Shown here one piece after another: positions 1 through 5,749 of a DNA stretch of 6,194 nucleotides (the first letter of the stretch is position 1; the number at the start of each line of letters is the position of its first letter). The stretch is from Thermodesulfobacteriota bacterium (lineage in GTDB: Bacteria > Desulfobacterota > RBG-13-43-22). Location: the NCBI GenBank assembly GCA_025454185.1, contig JALOOY010000396.1, positions 1 through 6,194 of the forward strand, given 5' to 3'. The translations under genes and the position numbers were made by a program. The notes beneath the pieces were generated by a model. That model searched no databases, was not told where the DNA came from, and was given only the letters and a program-made list of their open reading frames with translations.

Positions 1-101
1 AGGACCTCGATGTCGCAGCCGTTGCAGCTCCCGCAGTCGTAATGGAGCAGCCAGGGTGATTTCCCGCGGGCCTTGGCTATAAATGATTTAATGAATCCCA
101 T
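1..101 (-). CDS. echC: EchC-type [NiFe] hydrogenase small subunit (NuoB-like), N-terminal part only
   Basis: Partial gene: 33 codons from an ATG at 101-99, running off the window's left edge. The translation begins MGFIKSFIAKARGKSPW and contains CGSCNGCDIEV at residues 23-33. The CxxC followed by D-I-E is the N-terminal ligand motif of the proximal [4Fe-4S] cluster in NuoB-like small subunits of group 4 [NiFe] hydrogenases. Such subunits pass electrons between the NiFe site and ferredoxin-linked clusters on the cytoplasmic face of the membrane. The short N-terminus leading directly to K-S-P-W and the cluster motif resembles Ech small subunits more than complex I NuoB. The A-B-C gene order with the two genes upstream supports echC. 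It lies 44 bases after the echB stop. No clear Shine-Dalgarno is seen before the ATG (only ACCTGAAAA), and a short hairpin lies in the gap. Hydrogenase activity itself cannot be confirmed because the large subunit is outside the window. Confidence 0.85.
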   Translation of the reverse strand, partial: MGFIKSFIAKARGKSPWLLHYDCGSCNGCDIEV

Positions 102-145
102 TTTTCAGGTTTTTGTCCGCGTGGGTCCGCGGCGAAAATAAATCT

Positions 146-997
146 TCAATACCCCCAAACAATCCAGATCATATTCAAAAGGCACAGGGGCAATCCGATC
201 CCCCAGGCCGCCCCCCACAGCCAGCGCCAGTTCAGCCGCGCCGAGGAGTTATCGATCAGGATCGTCACAAGAAAGGCAGCGGCCGGCAACAGGATCTGCC
301 CCGCCCAGCCGGGCGTCCAGAAAAGGGAACAGATCCCCAAAATGAGGACCATCTCGAAGTAGTGGGCCACTTCGATCAAACACAGATAAGGACCGGAATA
401 GTCGGTCAGGATCCCCCGTACCAGTTCCTGGTGGGTCTGGTGAGAGGCGGAGAAGTCGAAGGGGGATTTGCGCAGCTTGATGGTCAGGACCAGGGGCAGG
501 ACCAGAAACAGCAGCGGCAGCCGGAACAAAAGGGGTTGCCCCCCTTGATAGAGATCGACGATCCTGAAGCTGTGCGTCTCCAGGTAGATACCGGCCGGCA
601 CCAGCAACAGGAGCGGTTCATAGGCCAGGACCTGGAGCAGCTCCCGATGGGCCCCGATCTGGCTGTAGGGAGAACCGGAAGCCAGGGCTCCGATTACCAG
701 GAACAGGGTGCCCACAGCCTGAACGAAAAGGATGAGCAGCAGGTCGGATTGCAGCCCGAAGAGGGCCAGGGCGATGGAGGCGGCGGCCAGATAGCCATGG
801 ACGCCAAAGGCCTGCCAGGGATTGACGAGGGTCCGGGACTTGCCCCAGAGTTTGCCCAGGTCATAAAAAGGCTGGAAAAGGGGAGGACCTATCCGGGATT
901 GCAGGCGGGCGGTAAGTATCCGATCCAGTCCGACCAGGAGGCCGCCCAGGAAAGGGGCCGCCAGGAGGCCGAGAGCGGTGTAGAAGATCCGGCCCAT
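146..997 (-). CDS. echB: EchB-type membrane subunit (NuoH/HycD family)
   Basis: Integral membrane subunit of 283 residues that anchors the hydrogenase or complex I-like peripheral arm to the membrane. About eight hydrophobic segments are visible. Family motifs: ARLQSRIGPPLFQPFYDLGK at residues 30-49; SQIGAHRELLQVLAYEP at 112-128 with the acidic residues of the ion-translocation path; and KSPFDFSASHQTHQELVRG at 177-195 followed by the Y-S-G-P loop. The start is taken at the ATG at 997-995 because it overlaps the echA stop as TGATG, a normal translational coupling. A longer frame reaching back to 1054 would add 19 polar residues inside the echA coding region and is unlikely. The length fits EchB. 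The subunit belongs to the HycD/HyfC/MbhM/EchB branch; the gene order ech A-B-C decides the name. It ends in TGA, 44 bases before echC. Confidence 0.9.
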   Translation of the reverse strand: MGRIFYTALGLLAAPFLGGLLVGLDRILTARLQSRIGPPLFQPFYDLGKLWGKSRTLVNPWQAFGVHGYLAAASIALALFGLQSDLLLILFVQAVGTLFLVIGALASGSPYSQIGAHRELLQVLAYEPLLLLVPAGIYLETHSFRIVDLYQGGQPLLFRLPLLFLVLPLVLTIKLRKSPFDFSASHQTHQELVRGILTDYSGPYLCLIEVAHYFEMVLILGICSLFWTPGWAGQILLPAAAFLVTILIDNSSARLNWRWLWGAAWGIGLPLCLLNMIWIVWGY

Positions 998-2913
998 CAC
1001 CAACCGCCGGCCAGGATCAATAGCCACAGTCCGACCGCCGTCAGATTGAACCAAAAGACAAAACGCCTTTCGTTGAACAGGGTGGACAGGTAATAGTTTT
1101 TTGCTCCGGCCTGCCGAGGACGGTTCAGCGGGCCCCTAAAAATTCCTGGGTTTTCGGTCTCCAGGCCGCCCAGATAGGGGGAAACGAGGTTCCCTTTTCG
1201 CGCCCAGCGCATAAAGAAGATGGAAGCCCCGAGACCGAGCAGGGCGACCAGAGACAAGGGCAAAACCGCAAAGGCGCCATAGGAATTATACAGCCCCCCT
1301 CCACGTTGGGTATAAGGCAGTTGGATTTCCGGAACGATAGCCCCGGTTAGCAGCCAGGAATAAAGCCAGGGGGCGCTTACCCCCAGGAAAAGACCGCCCA
1401 GGCCGAGGGCGGTCAGGGCGGTCCAGGTGAGAAACGGCTGTTTTTCCGGAGAAAATGGTCCGGAAAAGGGCTGGGACAGGAGGGTTCCGGCCCAGCGAGC
1501 CCAATACATGACGGTCAGGGCGCTGCCGGCGGCGAGCAGAAGCACGACCGGCAGGTTTCGGGTGGCGGCTTCCAGGGCCATCCATTTGCCCAGCACCAAT
1601 CCGAAGGGGGGCATGATCATCATCAGGATCCCTAAAACCATAATCAGGGCCGTCAGAGGAGTGCGGGCGTAGAGGCCGCGCATGTCTTCGATATCGCGGC
1701 TGTCCAGGCGCTGTTCAATCACCCCGACGCCAAGGAACAGCAGGGCCTTGGTCAGGGCATGGAAGAGGACCAGAAGCAGCGCGGCGCTCAGGGCCTCCGG
1801 GGTATTCAGCCCGGCCAAGGCAAACATCAACCCCAGGTTGCTGATGGTGGAATAGGCCAGGACCTTTTTCCCGTTGCTCTGGCCTACGGCTAGGGCGGCG
1901 GCGGCCAGAAAGGAAAAGGCGCCGAAAACAGCCAGGCCCAGGCTAAGCAAGGTCCCCTGCAAGGCCGGGGTCAGGCGCAAGACCAGATAGACCCCGATTT
2001 TAACCATGGTGCTGGAGTGGAGCAGGGCCGAGACCGGGGTGGGGGCCACCATGGCTCCCAGGAGCCAGTTTTGAAAAGGGAATTGGGCTGATTTGATGAG
2101 GCCGGAGAGACACAGGAGGGCCAGGGGCAGGAGTCCCCAGGCGCCGGCCGAACTTCCCCGGATGATTTCCTGGAGATGTAAGGTTTCGTAGTTCTGCAGG
2201 CAGGCGGCCAGGGCCAGCAGCAAAATGAGCCCGGCCAGGCTGTTCATCCAGAGGGCGCGCAGGGCCTTGTTGACGGACTCCGCCGTCCGGTCGTGCCCGA
2301 TCAGCCAAAACGAGCAAAGGGTGGTGACCTCGAAGAAAAAATAGAAAACCCGCAGGTCATTGGAGAGGACCAGCCCGTTCATGGCCCCCAGAAAAAGGAG
2401 GAGCACCGGGAAGAAACGGTGCCGCCGCGTAGCCTTTAATTGTAGATGCCTTTCGTGGTTCTCCAGATAGGGCAGGGCCTGCCAGACGATCAGCGGCCCG
2501 ATCAGGGAGATGATCAGGACCAGGAGCAGGGAGAGACGGTCGCCAAAGAAGACGGGATGGCCCGAGGCCGGGGCAGGCCAATAGAAAGGGATGAACAGCA
2601 ACAGCAAAAGTTGGGTCCCGGAAAGCAGTTGGATCAGCGGGCGGCGATGCTTGAACCCGTAGTAAAGGAAGAGCAGGAGCAGGAAGGCATCGGCAGCTTC
2701 CACCAGGGCTGCCGGGACCAGCGGTCCGGGCAGGTCCGGGGAAAACGAAAAGGGGACCCGGGGAATCAATAAAAAGGCCCCCAGGCCCAGGAGGGTACCG
2801 CTGGCCATGACCCCGAAGGTGTGGATTTTTCTATTGGGGAAAAAAGAGAGCAGGCCCCCGGCGAGAAAGGGAAAAAGGACAAGCAGGATAATCAATTCCC
2901 GGAGGCCCAGCAT
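997..2913 (-). CDS. echA: EchA-type proton-translocating subunit (NuoL/Mrp antiporter-like)
   Basis: A 638-residue polytopic membrane protein with roughly 14-16 hydrophobic segments, homologous to NuoL/NuoM/MrpA-type antiporter subunits that carry H+ or Na+ across the membrane. The central motif KSAQFPFQNWL starts at residue 274 and continues with GAMVAPTPVSALLHSSTMVK (residues 286-305). Charged residues expected for ion transfer are present: E195 in the YFFFE helix, K274, K349/K350 in KKVLAYST, H385 and K389 in FHALTKALLFLG, and K443 in LGKW. The C-terminus (about 575-638) has a hydrophilic loop, SPYLGGLETENPG, and a final membrane helix, as in EchA/HyfB-type subunits; no long NuoL lateral helix is evident. 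It is the first gene of the ech set and is coupled to echB by a TGATG overlap. The ATG at 2913 has only a weak upstream ribosome site (TTTTCCT), preceded by AT-rich sequence. A generic complex I-like NuoL is the alternative, disfavoured by the neighbours. Confidence 0.88.
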   Translation of the reverse strand: MLGLRELIILLVLFPFLAGGLLSFFPNRKIHTFGVMASGTLLGLGAFLLIPRVPFSFSPDLPGPLVPAALVEAADAFLLLLFLYYGFKHRRPLIQLLSGTQLLLLLFIPFYWPAPASGHPVFFGDRLSLLLVLIISLIGPLIVWQALPYLENHERHLQLKATRRHRFFPVLLLFLGAMNGLVLSNDLRVFYFFFEVTTLCSFWLIGHDRTAESVNKALRALWMNSLAGLILLLALAACLQNYETLHLQEIIRGSSAGAWGLLPLALLCLSGLIKSAQFPFQNWLLGAMVAPTPVSALLHSSTMVKIGVYLVLRLTPALQGTLLSLGLAVFGAFSFLAAAALAVGQSNGKKVLAYSTISNLGLMFALAGLNTPEALSAALLLVLFHALTKALLFLGVGVIEQRLDSRDIEDMRGLYARTPLTALIMVLGILMMIMPPFGLVLGKWMALEAATRNLPVVLLLAAGSALTVMYWARWAGTLLSQPFSGPFSPEKQPFLTWTALTALGLGGLFLGVSAPWLYSWLLTGAIVPEIQLPYTQRGGGLYNSYGAFAVLPLSLVALLGLGASIFFMRWARKGNLVSPYLGGLETENPGIFRGPLNRPRQAGAKNYYLSTLFNERRFVFWFNLTAVGLWLLILAGGW

Positions 2914-3006
2914 AGGAAAACTATTTTATCATAATTGTAGAACTTTAGCTTTTTTAAAATTTTTTTCACCGCCCCGGGATTTTGGTATTCCCCGGCTGGG
3001 AGTTGC

Positions 3007-3030
3007 CCGATCAGGCGGCAGCCTGATCGG
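3007..3030. repeat. perfect inverted repeat (10-bp stem, 4-base loop)
   Basis: CCGATCAGGC at 3007-3016 is exactly complementary in reverse to GCCTGATCGG at 3021-3030, with GGCA between. It lies in the 154-base gap between the cytochrome gene and echA, directly after a second, longer hairpin. On the minus (transcribed) strand it is not followed by a T-run, so it is not a classic intrinsic terminator. It may stabilise the 3' end of the cytochrome mRNA or work together with the neighbouring hairpin as a terminator without a U-tract. Confidence 0.75.
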
Positions 3031-3033
3031 TTT

Positions 3034-3074
3034 ACCCTAATAAACCGTGCCCTGAGGGCGCGGTTTATTAGGGT
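3034..3074 (-). terminator. long hairpin overlapping the end of the cytochrome gene, probable 3' mRNA structure
   Basis: ACCCTAATAAACCG (3034-3047) pairs perfectly with CGGTTTATTAGGGT (3061-3074). Inside, after a T-G wobble, GCCC (3049-3052) pairs with GGGC (3056-3059), giving a stem of about 19 bp with a three-base TGA loop. The right arm includes the TAA stop codon of the cytochrome frame (3070-3068) and its last codons, so the structure begins within the coding sequence. It is followed on the transcript by a second perfect hairpin. There is no U-tract. The position, strictly at the gene end and before the next operon, fits transcription termination or protection of the 3' end. The hairpin is certain from the sequence; the function is inferred. 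Confidence 0.5.
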
Positions 3075-4204
3075 GAAATGGCAACCTTCCGGTCGATGCT
3101 GTGGACGGAATAGACATTCCCCGGGCGGGGCTGATAGGTCAATCGGACTGCCACGTTCACTTCCTTGGTCCCTGGGGGAATCGGGATTTCAAAGGTCTCC
3201 TCCTTGGGCCGGAAGGGCTGGATGCTGGTGTCGCGCTGAGGCATATAGAATTTTGATGCTTCGAAGAGTTTCTTCCCGTCGGGGGCAGTAGCGGTCACAT
3301 CCAGGACCACCCGGGTGCGGGTGGGTCAGCCGTCCGGGATGCGGTGGCCGGCCTTGTTGGTGATCCGGGTTTTAACTACCGCCAGGGGGTGATATTTCCC
3401 CGGCTCGAACTGGAAGACATAGCCGAGGGTTTCCACCTCGAGGGGCAGGGCCTCCCGGAGGTGGGCCGAGGTGCCGGCCCGGTCATTGAAATTGGGCAGG
3501 CTGGTATGGTCTTTCCCGGGCATGTGGCAATCCTGGCAGGTCCGGGACCCCCCGTTGGGCAGGTAGGCATGGAGATAGCTGCCGTACAAGGTGGCGCACT
3601 GGACCGGATTTTCGAATTCGAGGTTGGGTCCCAGGCCGTGGCACTGGCCGCAGAAAAGGGGGTCCTTGAGCAGGGGGCTTTTCTTTACCGGGAGGCCCTC
3701 GTGGTCCTTGACTTCCCGGGTGCCGTAAATGGCCGTCTTTTCCGGCCGGCCGTGGACTACGGCCTTCTCCTGGTGGCAGACCAGGCAGCCGATATTCAAC
3801 CGGCTGACGGTCTTTTTGTCGTCCCGCAGGACGGCGGCGGCCAGTTCGGCGGCTACGGAATCCGTGGCCTTGAACAGTTGGGGTAGATGGCACTTGGCGC
3901 AGGGGAAGTTGGCTTTGGTGGCCTGGCCGGGGGACTTGACCGACAGGACCCCCTCCTTCAGGTACAGGGACATAAAGATCCAGCCGTCCAGGCCCATGAG
4001 GGGCCGGGCATGATGGGATTTTTCCCACTGGGCATAGATCTCGCCATGGCATTCCTTACAGCGGGAGGAATCGTAGCGGTCGATCAATTCCTTTAGAGAA
4101 CCGATTTCACCCTTCTTTCCTTCCCCGAAAAGATAGAGAGGGGCCAGGGAAAGGATCAGAGCGGTTGGTAAAATCAGAATAAAGGATAATCTTTTTTGAA
4201 GCAT
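3068..4204 (-). CDS. exported pentaheme cytochrome c with in-frame UGA, candidate selenoprotein
   Basis: Read through one in-frame TGA, this is a 378-residue protein. Residues 1-28 are a signal peptide or N-terminal membrane anchor (MLQKRLSFILILPTALIL, then more hydrophobic residues; no lipobox). Five heme c sites follow: CKECH (49-53), CAKCH (102-106), CLVCH (140-144), CGQCH (185-189) and CQDCH (223-227). SHHARP (63-68) offers distal histidine ligands. The TGA is codon 293, in GHRIPDG-TGA-PTRTRVVLDV. The remaining 85 residues look like a beta-rich domain and end at TAA 3070-3068. The ATG at 4204-4202 is chosen over an upstream TTG at 4252 because a signal peptide follows directly and GAAAGG lies about eight bases before it. 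The downstream part has no good start of its own (a GTG at 3310 preceded by CACCCGG) and no signal peptide, so independent translation is unlikely. Selenocysteine insertion is the favoured reading. From memory, unchecked, multiheme cytochromes of the Geobacter ExtKL type also carry selenocysteine at a position otherwise called as a gene end. The alternative is a pseudogene by nonsense mutation. Confidence 0.75.
3290..3311 (-). promoter_or_regulatory. candidate bacterial SECIS stem-loop downstream of the in-frame UGA
   Basis: On the transcript, GUGGUC (3310-3305) pairs with GACCGC (3296-3291), including one U-G wobble; a G-U wobble (3311/3290) can extend the base. One further C-G pair (3304/3298) with a bulged U at 3297 closes a five-base apical loop, UGGAU, with G as its second base. 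The apical loop begins 22 bases after the UGA. Known bacterial SECIS elements have no strong sequence consensus but lie just 3' of the UGA inside the coding region, with a short upper stem and a small loop carrying a G near its 5' side; this hairpin fits. A competing hairpin using the UGA itself (3327-3305, arms GACC-ACCCG and CGGGU-GGUC, loop CACC) is thermodynamically plausible and lacks a loop G. Structure is seen by eye; function is inferred. Confidence 0.45.
3326..3328 (-). other. in-frame TGA, candidate selenocysteine codon (residue 293)
   Basis: This TGA is the only interruption between the signal-peptide start at 4204 and the TAA at 3068. No frameshift is needed: the frame upstream (ending HRIPDG) and downstream (PTRTRVVLDVTATAPDG) is the same. 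Elsewhere in the window TGA serves as a normal stop (echA, echB and two of the redox genes), so a changed genetic code is excluded. Selenocysteine insertion would need SelA, SelB, SelC and SelD, none of which lies in this window. Confidence 0.6.
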
Positions 4205-4304
4205 GATTCGGCCTTTCTCTGCAAACTGGGAGCCGCGTCGTTCAACCACCAATAAAAATGGGTTCTTTATTTACCAGGATTGGGTAACAGGACCTCCTGA
4301 GTGC

Positions 4305-4325
4305 GGGAGGGGATTAACCCCTCCC
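4305..4325. repeat. perfect GC-rich palindrome, 8-bp stem with ATTAA loop
   Basis: GGGAGGGG (4305-4312) and CCCCTCCC (4318-4325) are exact reverse complements around ATTAA. It sits 11 bases after the stop of the 76-residue thioredoxin-like gene and about 100 bases before the cytochrome start. On the minus strand it reads as a GTAGGGG...CCCC unit, reminiscent of the short GTAGGGG-type palindromes scattered between genes in many anaerobes. No clear U-tract follows, so it may attenuate or stabilise the mRNA between the redox cluster and the cytochrome rather than end transcription cleanly. Confidence 0.65.
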
Positions 4326-4336
4326 CTACATAAGCT

Positions 4337-4567
4337 TTATTTTAGCCACTCCAGGACTTCGTCCAGGTCGGGGATTTTCCCCACCGATTTCAACTCTCCG
4401 TCAATCACCACAGCCGGTGTGACCATAACGCCGTATTTGGCGATCTCCCGGATGTCCTTTACTTTGACCACTTCCGCTTCAACTCCGGCATCGAGCACGG
4501 CCTGTTTCACGATCTCTTCGGTGGTGTTACACCGGGCGCAGCCGGTTCCCAGGACTGCAATTTTCAT
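4337..4567 (-). CDS. small thioredoxin-like redox-active disulfide protein
   Basis: A 76-residue single-domain protein with a thioredoxin/glutaredoxin-like fold of the archaeal-type 'redox-active disulfide protein 2' (Thioredoxin_3) family. The active site C10-A-R-C13 follows the first beta strand (MKIAVLGTGC), and the cis-proline site is VTPAVVI (P51). The length is normal for the family. It would cycle a dithiol/disulfide in the cytoplasm; no signal peptide is present. The ATG at 4567 is preceded by GGAG five bases upstream, and the gene starts 10 bases after the stop of the Fe-S protein gene, so the two are very likely co-transcribed. It resembles the C-terminal domain of the protein encoded two genes upstream (C-x-x-C, then DI-x-x-IA-x-YGV and a cis-proline strand), which suggests duplication or a relay between the two. 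The reductant and target are unknown. Confidence 0.9.
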   Translation of the reverse strand: MKIAVLGTGCARCNTTEEIVKQAVLDAGVEAEVVKVKDIREIAKYGVMVTPAVVIDGELKSVGKIPDLDEVLEWLK

Positions 4568-4577
4568 GGTTCTCCAA

Positions 4578-5147
4578 TCAAAAATCCAACCGAAAAGGGC
4601 TTAGATATGCTCGAAGTTTACCCCTTTCTTGGTCGGTTAGGGGCGGACAACCCTCCGGCCCCTTGACTCCTTCGGTGACCCGAACGGCAAAAACCATGCA
4701 GGTGGGCTCCCCGCACTGGCCACAGTTGGTCCGGGGCAGCATTTTGAGAATATCGAGCAGCCTGGGTTTGGGGGCGCTCTCGGTGCTGGGCACCGTCTCG
4801 GCCCGCTTTTCCCAGGCCTCGTTGATTTCCCGTTTCAACCACTCCAGGATCTTGTCGGCCTCCTCCTCGTCCCGCAGGGCATTGACGGCGATCTTTTGCG
4901 GATGGACCGTGATCAGCTTGCCCTGGGGCCGAAAAGTGACGGCCGGCGGGTCCTGATAATACTCGTCACCCCCCAATCGCGCGTTCAGGTATGGCAGCAC
5001 GGCCTCGATGTCATCGTCCAGCCAGGCGATGCAGTGCAGGGACTGAAAGCTCGGATTGCACTCCGGCCGGAAGATCTCTTTACGGTAGCCGTTGAGCAGC
5101 ATTTTTGTTTTCCATTCTTGGATTTCCTCTTCGCTGAAAGTCAGCAC
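4578..5147 (-). CDS. cytoplasmic protein with C-terminal four-cysteine Fe-S domain
   Basis: A 189-residue protein from a GTG at 5147. Residues 1-110 form an unrecognised soluble domain with two cysteines (C30, C39) around PECNPSFQSLHC. A charged helical linker lies at about 91-128. The C-terminal domain (129-175) has C142-x2-C145-x4-C150-x16-C167 in NCGQCGEPTC...GCPPL. This is the pattern of the 'Fes' [4Fe-4S] domain (PF04060-like) seen in the corrinoid Fe-S protein large subunit and related anaerobic proteins. No transmembrane segment is seen. It lies between two CxxC thioredoxin-like proteins, so an electron-transfer partner role is plausible but unproven. The start is uncertain: the frame continues upstream without a stop back to the TGA that ends the preceding gene, and ATC at 5162, four residues of reading later giving xAKKIVLTFS, would make a natural N-terminus. 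The GTG has only AAGAAG three bases upstream. Confidence 0.82.
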   Translation of the reverse strand: MLTFSEEEIQEWKTKMLLNGYRKEIFRPECNPSFQSLHCIAWLDDDIEAVLPYLNARLGGDEYYQDPPAVTFRPQGKLITVHPQKIAVNALRDEEEADKILEWLKREINEAWEKRAETVPSTESAPKPRLLDILKMLPRTNCGQCGEPTCMVFAVRVTEGVKGPEGCPPLTDQERGKLRAYLSPFRLDF

Positions 5148-5165
5148 GATCTTCTTGGCGATGGT

Positions 5166-5663
5166 TCAAACCCCAGCCTGTTGCAGCCAGTCGGCGAGCT
5201 GCTTCTTGCTCGGTACGGACCCCACGGCTTTGACCTGGCCGTTGATGATCAGCCCCGGGCTGCCCAGGACCCCGTATTGGGCTATGGCCTTGATGTCGGT
5301 AACGTGTTCCAGGTCGCCCGCCAGGTTCAATTCGCCCATGACGTCCATGATGCGCCGGGTCAACTCCCGGCAGTTGTTGCAGCCCTGGCCGAGGACCTTG
5401 ATCACCAGCCCGGAAGGCTTTTCTTCGGGGACGGGCTGCCCCAACTGTCTGCGGAATTCCCGGACCAGGGCCTTCCCATAATCCGCCTTGACGGTTTCGG
5501 GTATATAATTATTTTTAGAAAGACGGACCAATAATTCGTTGCTTAGGAGGTCATCGTCCGCCTGAGCCAGGTTAGGACCTATTTCCTCCAAGACTGTCTT
5601 AAACCCGAGGATGCCGATCATCCGGCCGGCAATATTGATTTGGATGAGATCATCTGCATTCAT
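5166..5663 (-). CDS. two-domain protein: N-terminal NYIP helical domain plus C-terminal thioredoxin-like CxxC domain
   Basis: A 165-residue cytoplasmic protein. Residues 1-75 form a small domain: a short hairpin-like stretch (IQINIAGRMIGILGFKTVLEE) followed by helices with NYIP at 52-55 and YGKALVREFRRQLG. I do not recognise a named family for it. Residues 85-165 form a Thioredoxin_3-type domain with active site C95-N-N-C98 in VLGQGCNNCREL, the DIKAIAQYGV segment, and the cis-proline site GSPGLII (P136). The same NYIP domain ends the gene at the window's right edge, and the thioredoxin domain resembles the stand-alone 76-residue protein two genes downstream. It is the first gene behind a good sigma70-type promoter (5749-5720). 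The ATG at 5663 has a distant AAGG about 12 bases upstream. It probably exchanges disulfides with the adjacent redox proteins, which is inferred from context. Confidence 0.85.
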   Translation of the reverse strand: MNADDLIQINIAGRMIGILGFKTVLEEIGPNLAQADDDLLSNELLVRLSKNNYIPETVKADYGKALVREFRRQLGQPVPEEKPSGLVIKVLGQGCNNCRELTRRIMDVMGELNLAGDLEHVTDIKAIAQYGVLGSPGLIINGQVKAVGSVPSKKQLADWLQQAGV

Positions 5664-5719
5664 ATATAAAGCCCTTGGTCCGTTATCCGAAGAAACCCAA
5701 ACCTCTTCATAACTAAATG

Positions 5720-5749
5720 ATAATAAACGCTTTTACTAATCCTTGTCAA
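5720..5749 (-). promoter_or_regulatory. sigma70-type promoter for the redox cluster
   Basis: On the minus strand, TTGACA (5749-5744) and TATTAT (5725-5720) are separated by 18 bases: a perfect -35 box and a -10 box with one mismatch. Transcription would start near 5713, giving a leader of about 50 bases before the ATG at 5663. Immediately after the -10 box, TCAT and ATGA flank TTAGTT, a small inverted repeat that could be an operator half-site pair, although four-base arms are weak evidence. No sigma54 pattern is seen here. Confidence 0.7.

Noticed and set aside
113..1093. Long plus-strand open frame of 326 codons
   Set aside because: It is the antisense of echB and the 3' end of echA, is very rich in Q, G, P and E, has no family resemblance, and the minus-strand frame shows clear EchB motifs.
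2914..2956. Sigma70-type promoter directly before echA (TATGAT or TAAAAT in AT-rich sequence)
   Set aside because: A -10-like box is present at 2933-2928, but no reasonable -35 box lies at the right distance and the leader would be only about eight bases. The AT-rich stretch still makes a promoter here likely, but not a defined one.
3068..3310. Separate 80-codon gene starting at GTG 3310
   Set aside because: No usable ribosome site, no signal peptide, and the same frame as the cytochrome upstream; better read as the C-terminal part of the cytochrome after the TGA.
3344..3886. Plus-strand open frame of 180 codons over the cytochrome gene
   Set aside because: Antisense of the heme-binding region; the minus strand has five CxxCH motifs and a signal peptide. 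High GC at the third codon position makes such shadow frames common here.
4205..4252. Longer cytochrome start at TTG 4252
   Set aside because: It would put 16 polar residues before a normal signal peptide; the ATG at 4204 has a better ribosome site and starts directly with the signal sequence.
5166..5168. TGA between the thioredoxin fusion and the Fe-S protein as a second selenocysteine codon
   Set aside because: The residues around it (QQAGV and TIAKK) are a domain end and a domain start, not a conserved core, and the downstream gene has its own possible starts. A plain stop is the simpler reading.
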